From Polyangiaceae bacterium (lineage in GTDB: Bacteria > Myxococcota_A > Polyangia > Polyangiales > Polyangiaceae), in NCBI GenBank assembly GCA_015075635.1, contig JABTUA010000002.1, positions 1,926,708 through 1,990,707 on the forward strand: 64,000 bases of DNA, written 5' to 3'. Of this stretch, positions 23,359 through 32,457 are shown one piece after another (the stretch's first letter is position 1; every line of letters starts with the position of its first letter). The notes beneath the pieces were generated by a model. That model saw nothing but the letters and a program-made list of their open reading frames with translations. It was not told where the DNA came from and made no database searches. The position numbers and the translations under genes are program-made.

Positions 23359-24413
23359 ATGAAATCCACGCTCTTCACGATCGTGTTCAGCGCCTGCACC
23401 GGATGTTCGACGGCCGACGACTCATCCTTACCCCGTGACGCTTCTCCAGACGACGGGCATTCCGACGTCTCGACGACCGATGCTGGCGACTCCGGAACCG
23501 ATGCGAGCGGAGGCACGTCGGGGTCCGCAGGGGATACGGGCGGTGGAGACGCGAACGACGCGGGCCAGGACGTCGATTCTGGCGAGCCAGACCCGGTCTG
23601 TGAGGGCCTGGATGAGCCGACTTGCAAGGGCACTTCCGGTTGTATTGCTCTGTATGGCCAGAATTACTCGACTGGCAGCTTCGGCTTCGCGGGCTGTGCT
23701 CACTGGTGCGTGGGCAGCACGTCCGGCACCTGCGGGATCGCTCCGGACAAGTCGTGTTGGAAGTTTTCGGACAGCTGCGTCCCCGACGGTTGGACGCCGA
23801 TATACTTCTGTTCGTCCCCAGCCCAATGCACGGCGGTGTTGGACGCGGCAACGGAATCGGAGGAAGCACCTCGACGGGTGGCAGCGGTGGGGCCAGCGGC
23901 GGCAGCGGTGGCTCTGCGGGCGGCACGGGCGGCTCTGCGGGCTCGGCCACGGGCGGATCTGCGGGCTCGGCCACGGGGGGTGCGGCCGGCTCGGGAACCG
24001 GCGGCGCCGCCGGCGCGGCCTGCAACACGCTCGTGAACATCGGCACGGAGGTCGCCGAGACGCCGGGCACCGGCACCGCGCCGACCCCCGCCGGGGGCCC
24101 CACGCCGCCGGACGGGAAGTACGTGCTGACCAAGCTGGAGGTCTACCCGGGCAGCGCGGCCACCAGCACCAAGCACAAGATCACCACCGAGCTGACGGGG
24201 ACGACGGCGCAGAACGTGGTCGAGTCGACCGGCTTGCCGATACGGCGCGACACCTGGACGGTCACGCTGTCGGGCACCTCGTTCGACGTCACCGTCACCT
24301 GCCCGAGCAACGGGCTGACCTTCAGCTCCGGCTACTCGTCGACGACGACCGAGTTCAAGCAGATCGTCACCGCGGGAGCGACCACGCAGGTCTTGACGTT
24401 CACGAAGCAGTAG
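23359..24413 (+). pseudogene. Lipoprotein gene with a frame break at a Gly/Ser-rich linker
   Basis: From 23359 the frame gives a lipoprotein (signal ending SACTGC; Asp/Ser/Gly-rich spacer; a Cys-rich domain with CEGLDEPTCKGTSGCIALYG and CAHWCVGSTSGTCG) up to about 23,860. The protein-like sequence then jumps to another frame: a long Gly/Ser/Ala linker and a beta domain (GKYVLTKLEVYPG, TWTVTLSGTSFDVTVTC, TTEFKQIVTAGATTQVLTF) ending at 24413. Either two lipoprotein genes were fused by deletion in their repetitive linkers, or one gene has a frameshift. Function unknown. Confidence 0.45.
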
Positions 24414-24528
24414 TAGGGCTCGCCCTTCAGGATGCTGAGCCCGCGGTGGAGCTGCCCGAGCAGGACCACGCGCGCCAGGCGGTGCGGCGGGGTCATGCTC
24501 GATGGGCTCAGGCGCAGCTGCGACGCAC

Positions 24529-25230
24529 TCACATCGAATCGAGCGTCGCGTACAGCGTGGCCAGGCTCGTGGTGCGCAGCACGACCTTCATGCTCGAGAG
24601 CTCGATGATGAAGGCCGTCTCGCGGGGGGCCAGGTCTTCCACGATGCGCATGCCGGCGCCGGCGGGGTCGATGGCGGTCGTGAAGGGGATCTCGCGGTCG
24701 CCCACCCAGGCGTCGAGGTGCACGACCTCCGCCTGCACGCTGTGGGAGCCGCCTTCGCCCAGGAGCTCGACGAACAGGAAGCGGTCGGCGTAGCTCGGGT
24801 ACTTCAGGGCCAGATCACGGGCCGCTGCCTTGCACGCGCTTCACGTGAAGCCCGAGACGTGGAAGACCGCGTGCTGCTTCTGAGTCGACGCGCGGATGTC
24901 GGCGAAGCTGGTCGGGGCGAGGGCAGCTTCGTACGCGAGGCCGGTCGTGGCGTCGCGAACGTAGCCGAGCAAGGTCAGGTTCGCGAGAACGTCGCCAGTC
25001 TGGGTGCCGTAGGGCCCCGACGGGTAGACGCCGCCGCCGTTGTCGGGCGCGTCCGTGCTCGCGTCAGCGCTGGCGCCAGCGCCGCCGCCCACGCCGAAGG
25101 CGCCGCCGCTCGCGCCGACGCTGCCGGAGCTTCCGCCGGCGGCGCTGCCGGACCCAGCGGGGGAGCTCTGCCCGCAGGCGACGGCGAAGACGAGCGCAGC
25201 AACGGCGCCCAGCCGAAGGAAGACCCGCAT
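24529..25230 (-). CDS. Thioredoxin-like lipoprotein, candidate selenoprotein (UxxC)
   Basis: If the TGA at 24843-24841 is read as selenocysteine, one frame of 233 residues results: MRVFLRLGAVAALVFAVAC (lipobox), a Gly/Ser/Ala linker, YGTQTGDVLANLTLLGYV, then HAVFHVSGFT-U130-SAC133-KAA, DLALKYPSYADRFLFVELLG and VVLRTTSLATLYATLDS. The family (redoxin-type lipoproteins of myxobacteria) normally has Cys-x-x-Cys here, so the TGA replaces exactly the attacking Cys. The frame after the TGA keeps family-like sequence for 103 codons. The alternative is a TGC/TGT-to-TGA mutation. It lies 35 bases after the kinase gene on the same strand, and a TAGTCT box sits 7 bases before the ATG. Confidence 0.65.
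24806..24843 (-). promoter_or_regulatory. Possible bacterial SECIS hairpin after the UGA
   Basis: Counting the U of UGA as 1, bases 18-24 (AG, a bulged C, GGCC) can pair with 33-38 (GGCCCU), leaving an eight-base loop CGUGAUCU that contains GU. Position and size match bacterial SECIS elements, which lie within the coding region directly after the UGA and bind SelB. The stem is short and was drawn by eye. Confidence 0.35.
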
Positions 25231-25265
25231 CGGGACTAGACTACGCGATCCGCGCCCAGTCAGTT

Positions 25266-28200
25266 TCACCCCGACCCGAGCCAGTCGCTCGCCAGCGCCA
25301 GGGTGCGGGCGTTCTCCGGCACATTTTCCAGGAAGCTCCGCCGGGACTCGGGGTCCTGGATGGGACGGGCAGCGTCGAGCAGGGCGTCGCGGGCGCGCCG
25401 GATGGCCTCCCGGGCCTCGTCCGTGCGCCCGTTTGCGGCGAGCGCCTCGGCGTGGGTCAGGCGGATCAACTGGCCGCCGTCCTCGACCTGTCCCGCGATC
25501 TCCAGGCTCTCGTGGGCTTGCCCGGCCACGTCGAGCGCCTCCTCCAGCTTGCCCCGCCCGAGCAGCACCTGCGCCAGGCAAGCCAGGCCGAAGCCGTGGG
25601 TGGCTGGGGTCTCGGCCATCAGCGCCGAGCCCATCCGCGCCTCGATCTCGGCAGCCTCGGCCTCGCCGCGCGCCAGCTGGATCAACGACAGGTAACAGTG
25701 CGAAGCGCCCTGCAGGCGCCAGTCCTTCACCTTCGCGTAGCCTTGCACCGCGCGCTCCTCGTAGTCGAGGGCTTCGGCCAGGCGCCCGAGCCGCGCCAGG
25801 ACCAGCCCGCCGTTGTGCAGACACGAAAGGCGCACGTTCTCGAGACCCATGCGCTCCGCCTGCGCGAGCGCGGCTTGAAAGCCCGCCAGGGCTCCGGTGT
25901 AGTCCCCGAGCAAGAGGCGCTCGTAGCTCGCGTCCGCGCGCTGCTTGCAGGCGACGCGCAGGTTGCCGGCCCGCTCGGCGGCCGCACAGCCGGCTTCGTC
26001 GTGCGCGAGGCTCCCCGAGAGATCGCCGGCGAAGAGCGCGACCCAGGCCTTGGCCAGGTGCTCGGCGTGCTCCAGCACGGGATCGTCCGTGCGCGCGCTG
26101 CGCTCGCGCCCCAGGTGCTCGACCGCGGCGCGCACCAGCTCGTGGCGCCCGGCCCGGAGCAGCTGAGGGATGGCGCGGCTCAGCGTCGCCGCGACGCGAG
26201 TGTCTCCGAATGCCTCGGGGTGCTCCGCCAGCCGCTCGACGGCGCCCACCAGGCGGTCGAGCTTGCCGATCCGCGATTCGTGCAGCCCGCTCTCGAGTCG
26301 GGCATGGATCTCACCCAGGCTGCCCGAGGGAAGCGCCAGGGCGGCTTCCTCCGCACGCTCTGCGGCCTCGGCGTGCCGCCCCTGCCATTCGATGGCGTCG
26401 CACTCGATCATCAAGAGCTGGCCCAGGGTCTCGCCCTCGGCGCCGATCTCCCGAGCCCGCTTCACGCAGGCGGAGACCCGAGCGAAGTCGTTGCCCGCCA
26501 GCGCCTGCTCGGCCGCGCGGCGATAGGCCAGGGCGGCCTTCTGCGACTCGCCGGCTTGATCCCAGTGCTCGGCGAGCAAGAGCGCGTTGCTCTCGCCGAC
26601 CTCCGTCAGCCACTCCGCCGCCAGCCGGTGGCCGAGCGCCCGATCCTCCGGCGTCAGCATGCGATACGCCGCGTCGCGCAGCAGCGAGTGACGAAAGGCG
26701 TACTGCTCGCGTCCGGGCAGCTTGGTGCCGGGTTGGCGCGTGACCAGCTCTCGCGCGCAGAGCTCCGGCATCCAGTCCTCGCCGCGCGGGGCGTGGCGCG
26801 AGCCGAGCAGGCGCGACACGCCCTCGGGCCAGAACGTCTCGCCGAACACGCTGCACGCCCGCAGCACGCGCCGCGCCTCCGGCTCCAGCGCCTCGAGTCG
26901 GGCGCCGACCATGGCGAGCACCGTCTCCGGCGGGCCGTCCCCGGCGCCCGACGCGATGGAGCGGATCAGCTCTTCCAGGTAGAGCGCGTTGCCGTCGGCC
27001 TGCGCGACGAGCTGCGTGATGCGCTCGTCTTGGGTCCCCGGACCGAGCACGTCCCGCGCCAGCTCCGCGCAGGCCTTCTTGCTCAGCTTGCGCAGCGGCA
27101 GCTCGACCAGATCGCGCACCTCGCGCAGCCGTGGAAAGACCTCGAACACCTCCGGACGGCCCAGCATCACGGTGAAGACGGGCATCTCCGGCAAGCTCGT
27201 GGCCAGCGAGAGCGCCAGGCTGAGGCTGCCCAGGTCGCCCCAGTGCAGGTCGTCGAGCACCAGCAAGAGGGGCCCGGCGGCGGCCTCCGCGCGGAACAGA
27301 TCCACCCAGGCGCGGCCGATCTGATCGCCCAAGAGCTGCGCGTCGCGACGCGCGGCCAGGAGCTGCACCTGCTCGCCTTCCTCGAAGGGGATGCCCGCCA
27401 TCTCGCCCAGGAAGGCCGAGACGCGCTCGACGTCGCCGGGCGGGACTCGGAGCGACACGCGGCCGCGCAGTTTGTCGCGCTGCACGGCCAGCGGCTCTGC
27501 GTCCAGGGCACGCGCCGCACGGCGCAACGCCCGCGCGGCGAGCGCGTATGGAGCGCCGGCGCTCATCGGATCGCCGCGCCCGACCCAGACTTCGACGTCG
27601 CGCGCCCGAGCCACCCGGCCGAGCTCGCTCACGACCCGCGACTTGCCGAGCCCGGCGGCGCCGGTCACCAGCGCCAGCCGCGCGCCCGGATCTCCGATCG
27701 ACTCCTCGAGCACGTCGCACAGCGTGCGGATCTCGTTGTCGCGGCCGAGGCACGGGGTCTGCTTGCCGAGCAAGGTGCGGCCGACGTCGAGCGCATCGTG
27801 CTCGGCGACCAGGAGCCTGAGCTCGCCGTGCGTCTCGATCTCGAACGCGGCGTCGAGCAGTCCGGCCGCCGCCGAATCGAGCGCGATGGGCGAGCCGTCC
27901 GGCGACAGACTGGTGACGGCGCGCAGGATCGACGCGGCGCGGTCGATCACCTCGCCGGACGCGGTGTGCTGCGCCATCATGCCCAGGCCCAGCGACACGG
28001 CGAAGCGCATGGCCGGTAGCGCTGATCTGAGCGCCAGCGCGCAGCGTGCCGCCCGCGTCGCCTGCTCGGCAGCGGTGCCGCCGACGGTGAAGGTCACGAT
28101 CACCGAGCTCGCCGCCACGGCCTCCAGACGACCGCCGAAGCCCGCCGCGATGGTCCTCGCCCGCCCGAGCGCGTCGTCCATCTCGACCGGCGTCAGCGTC

Positions 28201-29138
28201 GGAGCCGTGGCCAGGTCCACCTCCTGACCCCGCCACGAGTCCGCCATGATCACGCCGAGCAGGCGCTGCTCCGTCGCCGTGAGCGAAGGCCGGCGCGCGC
28301 TGCGCGTGGTCCGGTCCGCGACGCCCAGCTCCCCGAGCTCGGCGATCTCCACGGCCGCTGCGTTGCCGTTCAGCGGCCGCTGCTCGCGCTCGCGTGCCAG
28401 CATCCGCGCGACGAGCTCGTCCACTGGCGCTGGCACCTCCGGGCAGAGCTCGGTGACCCGCGGCGCGCGCGCGATCACGATCTTGCCCAGGATGGCCATC
28501 GGGTGCTCGCCGGTGAACGGCGGCGAGCCGGTCAGGCACTCGAACAGGAGGCAGCCGAGCGACCACACGTCCGCCCGCGCGTCCAGGTCGCGCTCACCCC
28601 GCGCTTGCTCCGGGGACATGTAGGCCGGCGTGCCCAGGGTGGTGCCGGTGCGTGTGGCGTTCGCGGCGACCACGCGGGCCACGCCGAAGTCGAGGAGCTT
28701 GGGCCGGAGCGGATCGCCCTCGACCAGGAACACGTTGCTGGGCTTCACGTCACGGTGGATGACGCCGATGGAATGGGCCGCGCCCAGCGCCTCTGCCACA
28801 CGGCGCGCGAGGATCAGCGACTCGCGCATGGTCAGCCCTCGCCCGGCCAGGCGCGCCGCCAGGTCCTCGCCCGAGAGCCACTCGAGGGCCAGCCAGAGCC
28901 GACCTTCGTCCAGGCGCCCGTGCGCGACGTGGCGCACGATTCCCGGGTGAGTGAGCTGGGCCAGAAGCTCGGCTTCCCGCGCGAAGCGCCACTCGTTCTT
29001 GGGTGCGGCATTCAGCAGCTTGAGCGCCACCAGCGAGCCCGTCAGCCGATCCCTCGCCCGGTACACCGAGCCCATGCCGCCGGCTCCCGCCAGGGCCTCG
29101 GTCTCGAAGCGGTCGGCGATGAGCTGCGTGTCGGACAT
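25266..29138 (-). CDS. Ser/Thr kinase-cyclase-like-ATPase-TPR signalling protein
   Basis: 1,290 residues. The Hanks-type kinase domain is complete: glycine loop GAGGMGSVY (18-26), Lys40, HRDVKPSN with Asp130, DFG 150-152 and GTPAYMSPEQ. Residues about 290-430 resemble a nucleotide-cyclase homology domain (VIMADSWRGQEVDL, FGGRLEAVAASSVIVTFTVG) without clear metal-binding Asp pairs. An AAA-16/STAND ATPase follows with Walker A GAAGLGKS (about 495) and Walker B LLLVLDDLHW (about 626). The last 450 residues are TPR-like. This layout is typical of myxobacterial kinase regulators. No membrane segment is seen, so it is cytosolic. It is six bases from the GMC oxidoreductase gene. Confidence 0.9.
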   Translation of the reverse strand: MSDTQLIADRFETEALAGAGGMGSVYRARDRLTGSLVALKLLNAAPKNEWRFAREAELLAQLTHPGIVRHVAHGRLDEGRLWLALEWLSGEDLAARLAGRGLTMRESLILARRVAEALGAAHSIGVIHRDVKPSNVFLVEGDPLRPKLLDFGVARVVAANATRTGTTLGTPAYMSPEQARGERDLDARADVWSLGCLLFECLTGSPPFTGEHPMAILGKIVIARAPRVTELCPEVPAPVDELVARMLAREREQRPLNGNAAAVEIAELGELGVADRTTRSARRPSLTATEQRLLGVIMADSWRGQEVDLATAPTLTPVEMDDALGRARTIAAGFGGRLEAVAASSVIVTFTVGGTAAEQATRAARCALALRSALPAMRFAVSLGLGMMAQHTASGEVIDRAASILRAVTSLSPDGSPIALDSAAAGLLDAAFEIETHGELRLLVAEHDALDVGRTLLGKQTPCLGRDNEIRTLCDVLEESIGDPGARLALVTGAAGLGKSRVVSELGRVARARDVEVWVGRGDPMSAGAPYALAARALRRAARALDAEPLAVQRDKLRGRVSLRVPPGDVERVSAFLGEMAGIPFEEGEQVQLLAARRDAQLLGDQIGRAWVDLFRAEAAAGPLLLVLDDLHWGDLGSLSLALSLATSLPEMPVFTVMLGRPEVFEVFPRLREVRDLVELPLRKLSKKACAELARDVLGPGTQDERITQLVAQADGNALYLEELIRSIASGAGDGPPETVLAMVGARLEALEPEARRVLRACSVFGETFWPEGVSRLLGSRHAPRGEDWMPELCARELVTRQPGTKLPGREQYAFRHSLLRDAAYRMLTPEDRALGHRLAAEWLTEVGESNALLLAEHWDQAGESQKAALAYRRAAEQALAGNDFARVSACVKRAREIGAEGETLGQLLMIECDAIEWQGRHAEAAERAEEAALALPSGSLGEIHARLESGLHESRIGKLDRLVGAVERLAEHPEAFGDTRVAATLSRAIPQLLRAGRHELVRAAVEHLGRERSARTDDPVLEHAEHLAKAWVALFAGDLSGSLAHDEAGCAAAERAGNLRVACKQRADASYERLLLGDYTGALAGFQAALAQAERMGLENVRLSCLHNGGLVLARLGRLAEALDYEERAVQGYAKVKDWRLQGASHCYLSLIQLARGEAEAAEIEARMGSALMAETPATHGFGLACLAQVLLGRGKLEEALDVAGQAHESLEIAGQVEDGGQLIRLTHAEALAANGRTDEAREAIRRARDALLDAARPIQDPESRRSFLENVPENARTLALASDWLGSG

Positions 29139-29144
29139 CCCGCG

Positions 29145-30728
29145 CTAGCTCGCGTCCTTCGCAGGGATGAAGCTCATCGCGCGCTCGGCCAGCGCGGTGA
29201 TGGTGAGCGACGGGTTCACGCCCGGGTTCGCGCTCACCGCCGCGCCGTCCACGACGAACAGGCCGTCGTAGCCGAAGACGCGGTGCCGGTGGTCGATCAC
29301 GCCCTCGCGGGCGTCGCGTCCCATGCACGCACCCCCCAGGATGTGCGCGGTGGTCGGGATGCCCATCAGCGTCTCCGTGGCCAGCGTGGCCAGCACGCCT
29401 CCGACCTTCTCGGCGAAGCGCCGCGCCAGATCGGTCGCCTCCGGAATGAACGCCGTGGGCGCCTGCGCCCCGGGCGACAGCTCGCTGACCACCCCGCGCC
29501 GGAAGCCGGTGAACGCGCTCTTGCCCAGGCGCAGGCGCAGGCTGCCCTCGAGCGTGCGCATGTAGAGCAGGATCTGCGTGGTCTCCGACATGCGCTTGGT
29601 GGTGTAGACCCCGAACCACTTCTTGGGATGCGCCACGTAATCGCGCGCCACCCCGAGCAGGCGCGCGAGCGGATTCCGGCTCGGGGAGTGCGGCAGAGTC
29701 AGGGTCCGGAAGAACGACGAGCCGGCGCCGTAGCGACAGGGCTCGATGTGGCTGTGCTCGTCGGTGTGGAGGATCGAGGTGATGGCCACACCCCGGGTGA
29801 AGTCCTCCGTCGAGTCCGGCGCGTTCACGGCGATCAGGGACTCGCTGTTGGTGCGCACGAACTCACCGAGCCGCGGCGAGAGCGCAGGCAACCCGTCGGG
29901 GTCTTCGCGCATCGCCAAGAGCAAGGGGATGGTGCCGAGCACTCCGCCGGCGAACACCACGTTCGTCGCCTCGAAGCTGCTCCGCTTCGCCGGGTCCAAG
30001 CTGCCGCGAGTCTCGAGCAGGTAGCCGCCGCCGGGGCGCGCGCGGACCGCGGTCACCTCCGTCTCGGGAAGCACTCGGGCGCCGCGCCGCTCCGCCAGGT
30101 AGAGGTAGTTGCGATCCAGGGTGTTCTTCGCGCCCACCCGGCATCCCGTCATGCACGCGCCACAGTGCGTGCAGCCGGTACGCTCCGGCCCCTTGCCGTC
30201 GAAGTAGGGGTCGGGGACTTCCTTGCCGGGCTCCCCGAAGAAAACCGCGACCTCGGTGGGTCGAAAGCCGTCCTCCCGTCCGATGTCGCGGGCGATCTCC
30301 CGGAGCACGCGGTCGCCGACGGTGACCCGCGGGTTCGGCGTCGCGCCGAGCATGCGCTTGGCCGTGGCGTAGTGCGGCAGAAGCTCGTTCTTCCAGTCGG
30401 CCAGATCCTTCCAGGACGGATTGGCGAAGAAGGGATCGGGCGGCGTGGGCAACGTGTTGGCGTACACCAGCGAGCCGCCCCCTACCCCCACGCCGTGGAG
30501 GATGGTGACGTGCCGCAAGAACGTCATCTGGAAGATGCCGCTCAGACCGAGCGCGGGGTTCCACATCCAGCGCTTGAGGTCCCAGTTGTCCTTCGCGAAG
30601 TCTTCCTTGGCGAAGCGCCGGCCCTTCTCCAAGACCAGCACTCGGTAGCCCTTCTCGGCCAGGCGCAGCGCCGACACGCTGCCGCCGAAGCCGGAGCCGA
30701 TGATCACGTAGTCCCAGGGCTCGGTCAT
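29145..30728 (-). CDS. GMC-family FAD oxidoreductase (cholesterol-oxidase-like)
   Basis: 527 residues. The N-terminal FAD-binding motif is DYVIIGSGFGG, followed by VLVLEKG. GVGVGGGSLVYAN is the second flavin-contact region typical of cholesterol oxidases. Residues about 184-200 carry CTHCGACMTGC, a four-Cys cluster seen in a subgroup of these enzymes. The C-terminal domain has GGACMGRDAREGVIDHRH, then GYDGLFVVDGAAVSANPGVN, a GMC hallmark. Substrate unknown; sterols or alcohols are possible. It sits 8 bases after the LysR gene and 6 before the kinase gene. Confidence 0.8.
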   Translation of the reverse strand: MTEPWDYVIIGSGFGGSVSALRLAEKGYRVLVLEKGRRFAKEDFAKDNWDLKRWMWNPALGLSGIFQMTFLRHVTILHGVGVGGGSLVYANTLPTPPDPFFANPSWKDLADWKNELLPHYATAKRMLGATPNPRVTVGDRVLREIARDIGREDGFRPTEVAVFFGEPGKEVPDPYFDGKGPERTGCTHCGACMTGCRVGAKNTLDRNYLYLAERRGARVLPETEVTAVRARPGGGYLLETRGSLDPAKRSSFEATNVVFAGGVLGTIPLLLAMREDPDGLPALSPRLGEFVRTNSESLIAVNAPDSTEDFTRGVAITSILHTDEHSHIEPCRYGAGSSFFRTLTLPHSPSRNPLARLLGVARDYVAHPKKWFGVYTTKRMSETTQILLYMRTLEGSLRLRLGKSAFTGFRRGVVSELSPGAQAPTAFIPEATDLARRFAEKVGGVLATLATETLMGIPTTAHILGGACMGRDAREGVIDHRHRVFGYDGLFVVDGAAVSANPGVNPSLTITALAERAMSFIPAKDAS

Positions 30729-30736
30729 GCCTCAGC

Positions 30737-31687
30737 CTATCGCGAACGGCGCCGGCGTGGCACGCCCGCCGCGGCGTAGCTCGCGAAGCGCTCGACGAGG
30801 AAGTCTCGGAAGGCGCTGACCTTGGCGGGCAGGTGCCGCGAGGAGGCGTAGACCACGTTCAGGGAGCCGAGCCCCGCGGTGGCTGCGCCGAGCACGTGGA
30901 CCAGCCGCCCCTCCGCGACGTCGCGCGCGATCGCGCTGGACGGGACGAGCCCGATGCCGTTGCCGGCGAGCAGGGTGGCGCGCACGATGCTGAAGTCGTC
31001 GCAGGCGATGCGCCCGCGCACCTCGAGCGCCGTCTCGCGAGAACCCACCCGGAGCTCCCAGCGCGCGCGACCCCGGGTGGGGCGGAACAACACCAGGTCA
31101 TGGCGCGCGAGCTCGGCGAGCGCACGTGGCTCGCCGCGACGCGCGAGGTAGTCGGGTGACGCGCACAGCCAGCCTTCGACCTCGCCGAGGCGGCGGGCGA
31201 TGAGCGACGAGTCGCGGAGAACGCCGGCGCGCAGCGCGACGTCGAAGCCCTCCGCCACCAGATCGACCACGCGCTGCGTGGCGACGAGCTCGACGTCCAC
31301 CTCCGGGTGGGCGCGGAGGAAGTCGCCGATCACGTCCGACAGGAAGGTCGCCGCGATGTCCGTCGGCGCGGTCACCCGCAGCCGTCCGCGCGGGACCGTC
31401 TCGCTCGCCTCGACGTCTCGGACGGCGTCGCGCAGGGCGAGCAGCGCAGGCGCGACGCGCAGGTGCAGCTCCGCCCCCTCCTCGGTCACGCGCACGTGGC
31501 GCGTCGTGCGGTGGAGCAGGCGCACACCCATCGCCGCCTCGAGCCGCGACACCGCGCGGCTCAGCGTCGAGGTCGGAACACCGAGCTCCCGGGCCGCCTT
31601 GGCGAAGGCGCCCAGCTCGACCACGCGCACGAAGCCGGAGAGGTCGTCCAGGGCGGGAGCGGCGGCAGCGCGCGAAATCGCTGGCAT
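30737..31687 (-). CDS. LysR-family transcriptional regulator
   Basis: 316 residues from the ATG at 31687; an ATG at 31714 lies inside the operator palindrome and is less likely. The N-terminal winged HTH reads GAFAKAARELGVPTSTLSRA, followed by RLEAAMGVRLLHRTTRHVRV, then a substrate-binding domain (LRVTAPTDIAATFLSDVIGD, FRPTRGRARWELRVG, GNGIGLVPSSAIARDVAEG). It is transcribed away from the YceI gene and ahead of the GMC oxidoreductase, so it probably controls one or both. Confidence 0.85.
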   Translation of the reverse strand: MPAISRAAAAPALDDLSGFVRVVELGAFAKAARELGVPTSTLSRAVSRLEAAMGVRLLHRTTRHVRVTEEGAELHLRVAPALLALRDAVRDVEASETVPRGRLRVTAPTDIAATFLSDVIGDFLRAHPEVDVELVATQRVVDLVAEGFDVALRAGVLRDSSLIARRLGEVEGWLCASPDYLARRGEPRALAELARHDLVLFRPTRGRARWELRVGSRETALEVRGRIACDDFSIVRATLLAGNGIGLVPSSAIARDVAEGRLVHVLGAATAGLGSLNVVYASSRHLPAKVSAFRDFLVERFASYAAAGVPRRRRSR

Positions 31688-31707
31688 CGCAACGAGTTTC
31701 CCTGATT

Positions 31708-31723
31708 GTTGCATAAATGCAAC
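31708..31723. promoter_or_regulatory. LysR-type operator palindrome
   Basis: GTTGCAT-AA-ATGCAAC is a perfect 7+2+7 inverted repeat located 20 bases before the LysR start and 80 before the yceI start. LysR regulators usually bind such sites in the divergent region. Confidence 0.55.
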
Positions 31724-31803
31724 GGTGAGTTCCCTCGCCGGCGGGTACCGCGTGCCGGGAGGGCGAGCCAGATTCGGCTGGCCAAACCAAAAGGAGACTC
31801 CCG

Positions 31804-32454
31804 ATGACCACCTCGCGTACCACCCTCGGCCTCGTCCTGGGCCTGACCCTCTCGTTCAGCGTCGCCTGCGAAGACCCCACCCGGGACAAGCCGAAGGCCG
31901 GGGCCGCGGCCCCTGTGGCGACCGCCGCCGCCGCTCCCGCAGCCGACACGCAGACCCTGTCCTTCAGCGCCGCCGGCTCGAAGATCGAGTTCGTCGGCGC
32001 CAAAGTGACCGGCAAGCACGACGGCTCCTTCGGGCAGTTCACCGGCAACGTAAAGCTCGTCTCCGGCGACCCGACCAAGAGCCAGGTCAGCGTGGAGATC
32101 GACGCAGCTTCGATCAGCTCGGACAACCCCAAGCTGACCGGCCACCTGAAGAGCCCGGACTTCTTCGACGTGGAGAAGTTCCCGAAGGCGCGCTTCGAGT
32201 CCACCAGCATCAAGGCGGGCGGGGACAAGGGCGCCACGCACACCGTGACCGGCAATCTGGAGCTGCACGGCGAGAAGAAGAGCATCACCTTCCCCGCCAC
32301 CATCAAGACCGAAAACGGCTCGACGTCGGTGGACGCCGAGTTCTCGATCAACCGCAAGGACTTCGGCCTGAACTACCCGGGCAAGGTGGACGACTTGATC
32401 CGGGACGACGTGCTGATCAAGCTGACGATCCGCGCGAGCGCCAAGCCGAGCTGA
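31804..32454 (+). CDS. YceI-family lipoprotein
   Basis: 216 residues, with AAGGAGA ahead of the ATG. The signal peptide TLGLVLGLTLSFSVAC has a lipobox-like Cys. An Ala/Pro spacer precedes the YceI domain (about 48-216): SFSAAGSKIEFVGAKVTGKH, GQFTGNVKL, VSVEIDAASISSDNPKL, HLKSPDFFDVEKFPKARFES, VTGNLELHGEKKSITFP and the closing DDLIRDDVLIKLTIRA. YceI proteins are lipocalin-like barrels that bind isoprenoid quinones or similar lipids in the envelope. It is divergent from the LysR gene. Confidence 0.9.
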   Translation: MTTSRTTLGLVLGLTLSFSVACEDPTRDKPKAGAAAPVATAAAAPAADTQTLSFSAAGSKIEFVGAKVTGKHDGSFGQFTGNVKLVSGDPTKSQVSVEIDAASISSDNPKLTGHLKSPDFFDVEKFPKARFESTSIKAGGDKGATHTVTGNLELHGEKKSITFPATIKTENGSTSVDAEFSINRKDFGLNYPGKVDDLIRDDVLIKLTIRASAKPS

Positions 32455-32457
32455 CGT

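Noticed and set aside
24416..24442. Terminator hairpin GGGCTC/GAGCCC after the chimeric lipoprotein gene
   Set aside because: The stem is six pairs with a 15-base loop and no T-run; too weak to list.
25040..28227. Long open frames on the plus strand opposite the kinase gene
   Set aside because: They are Arg/Pro/Ala-rich antisense shadows of a clear coding frame in GC-rich DNA.
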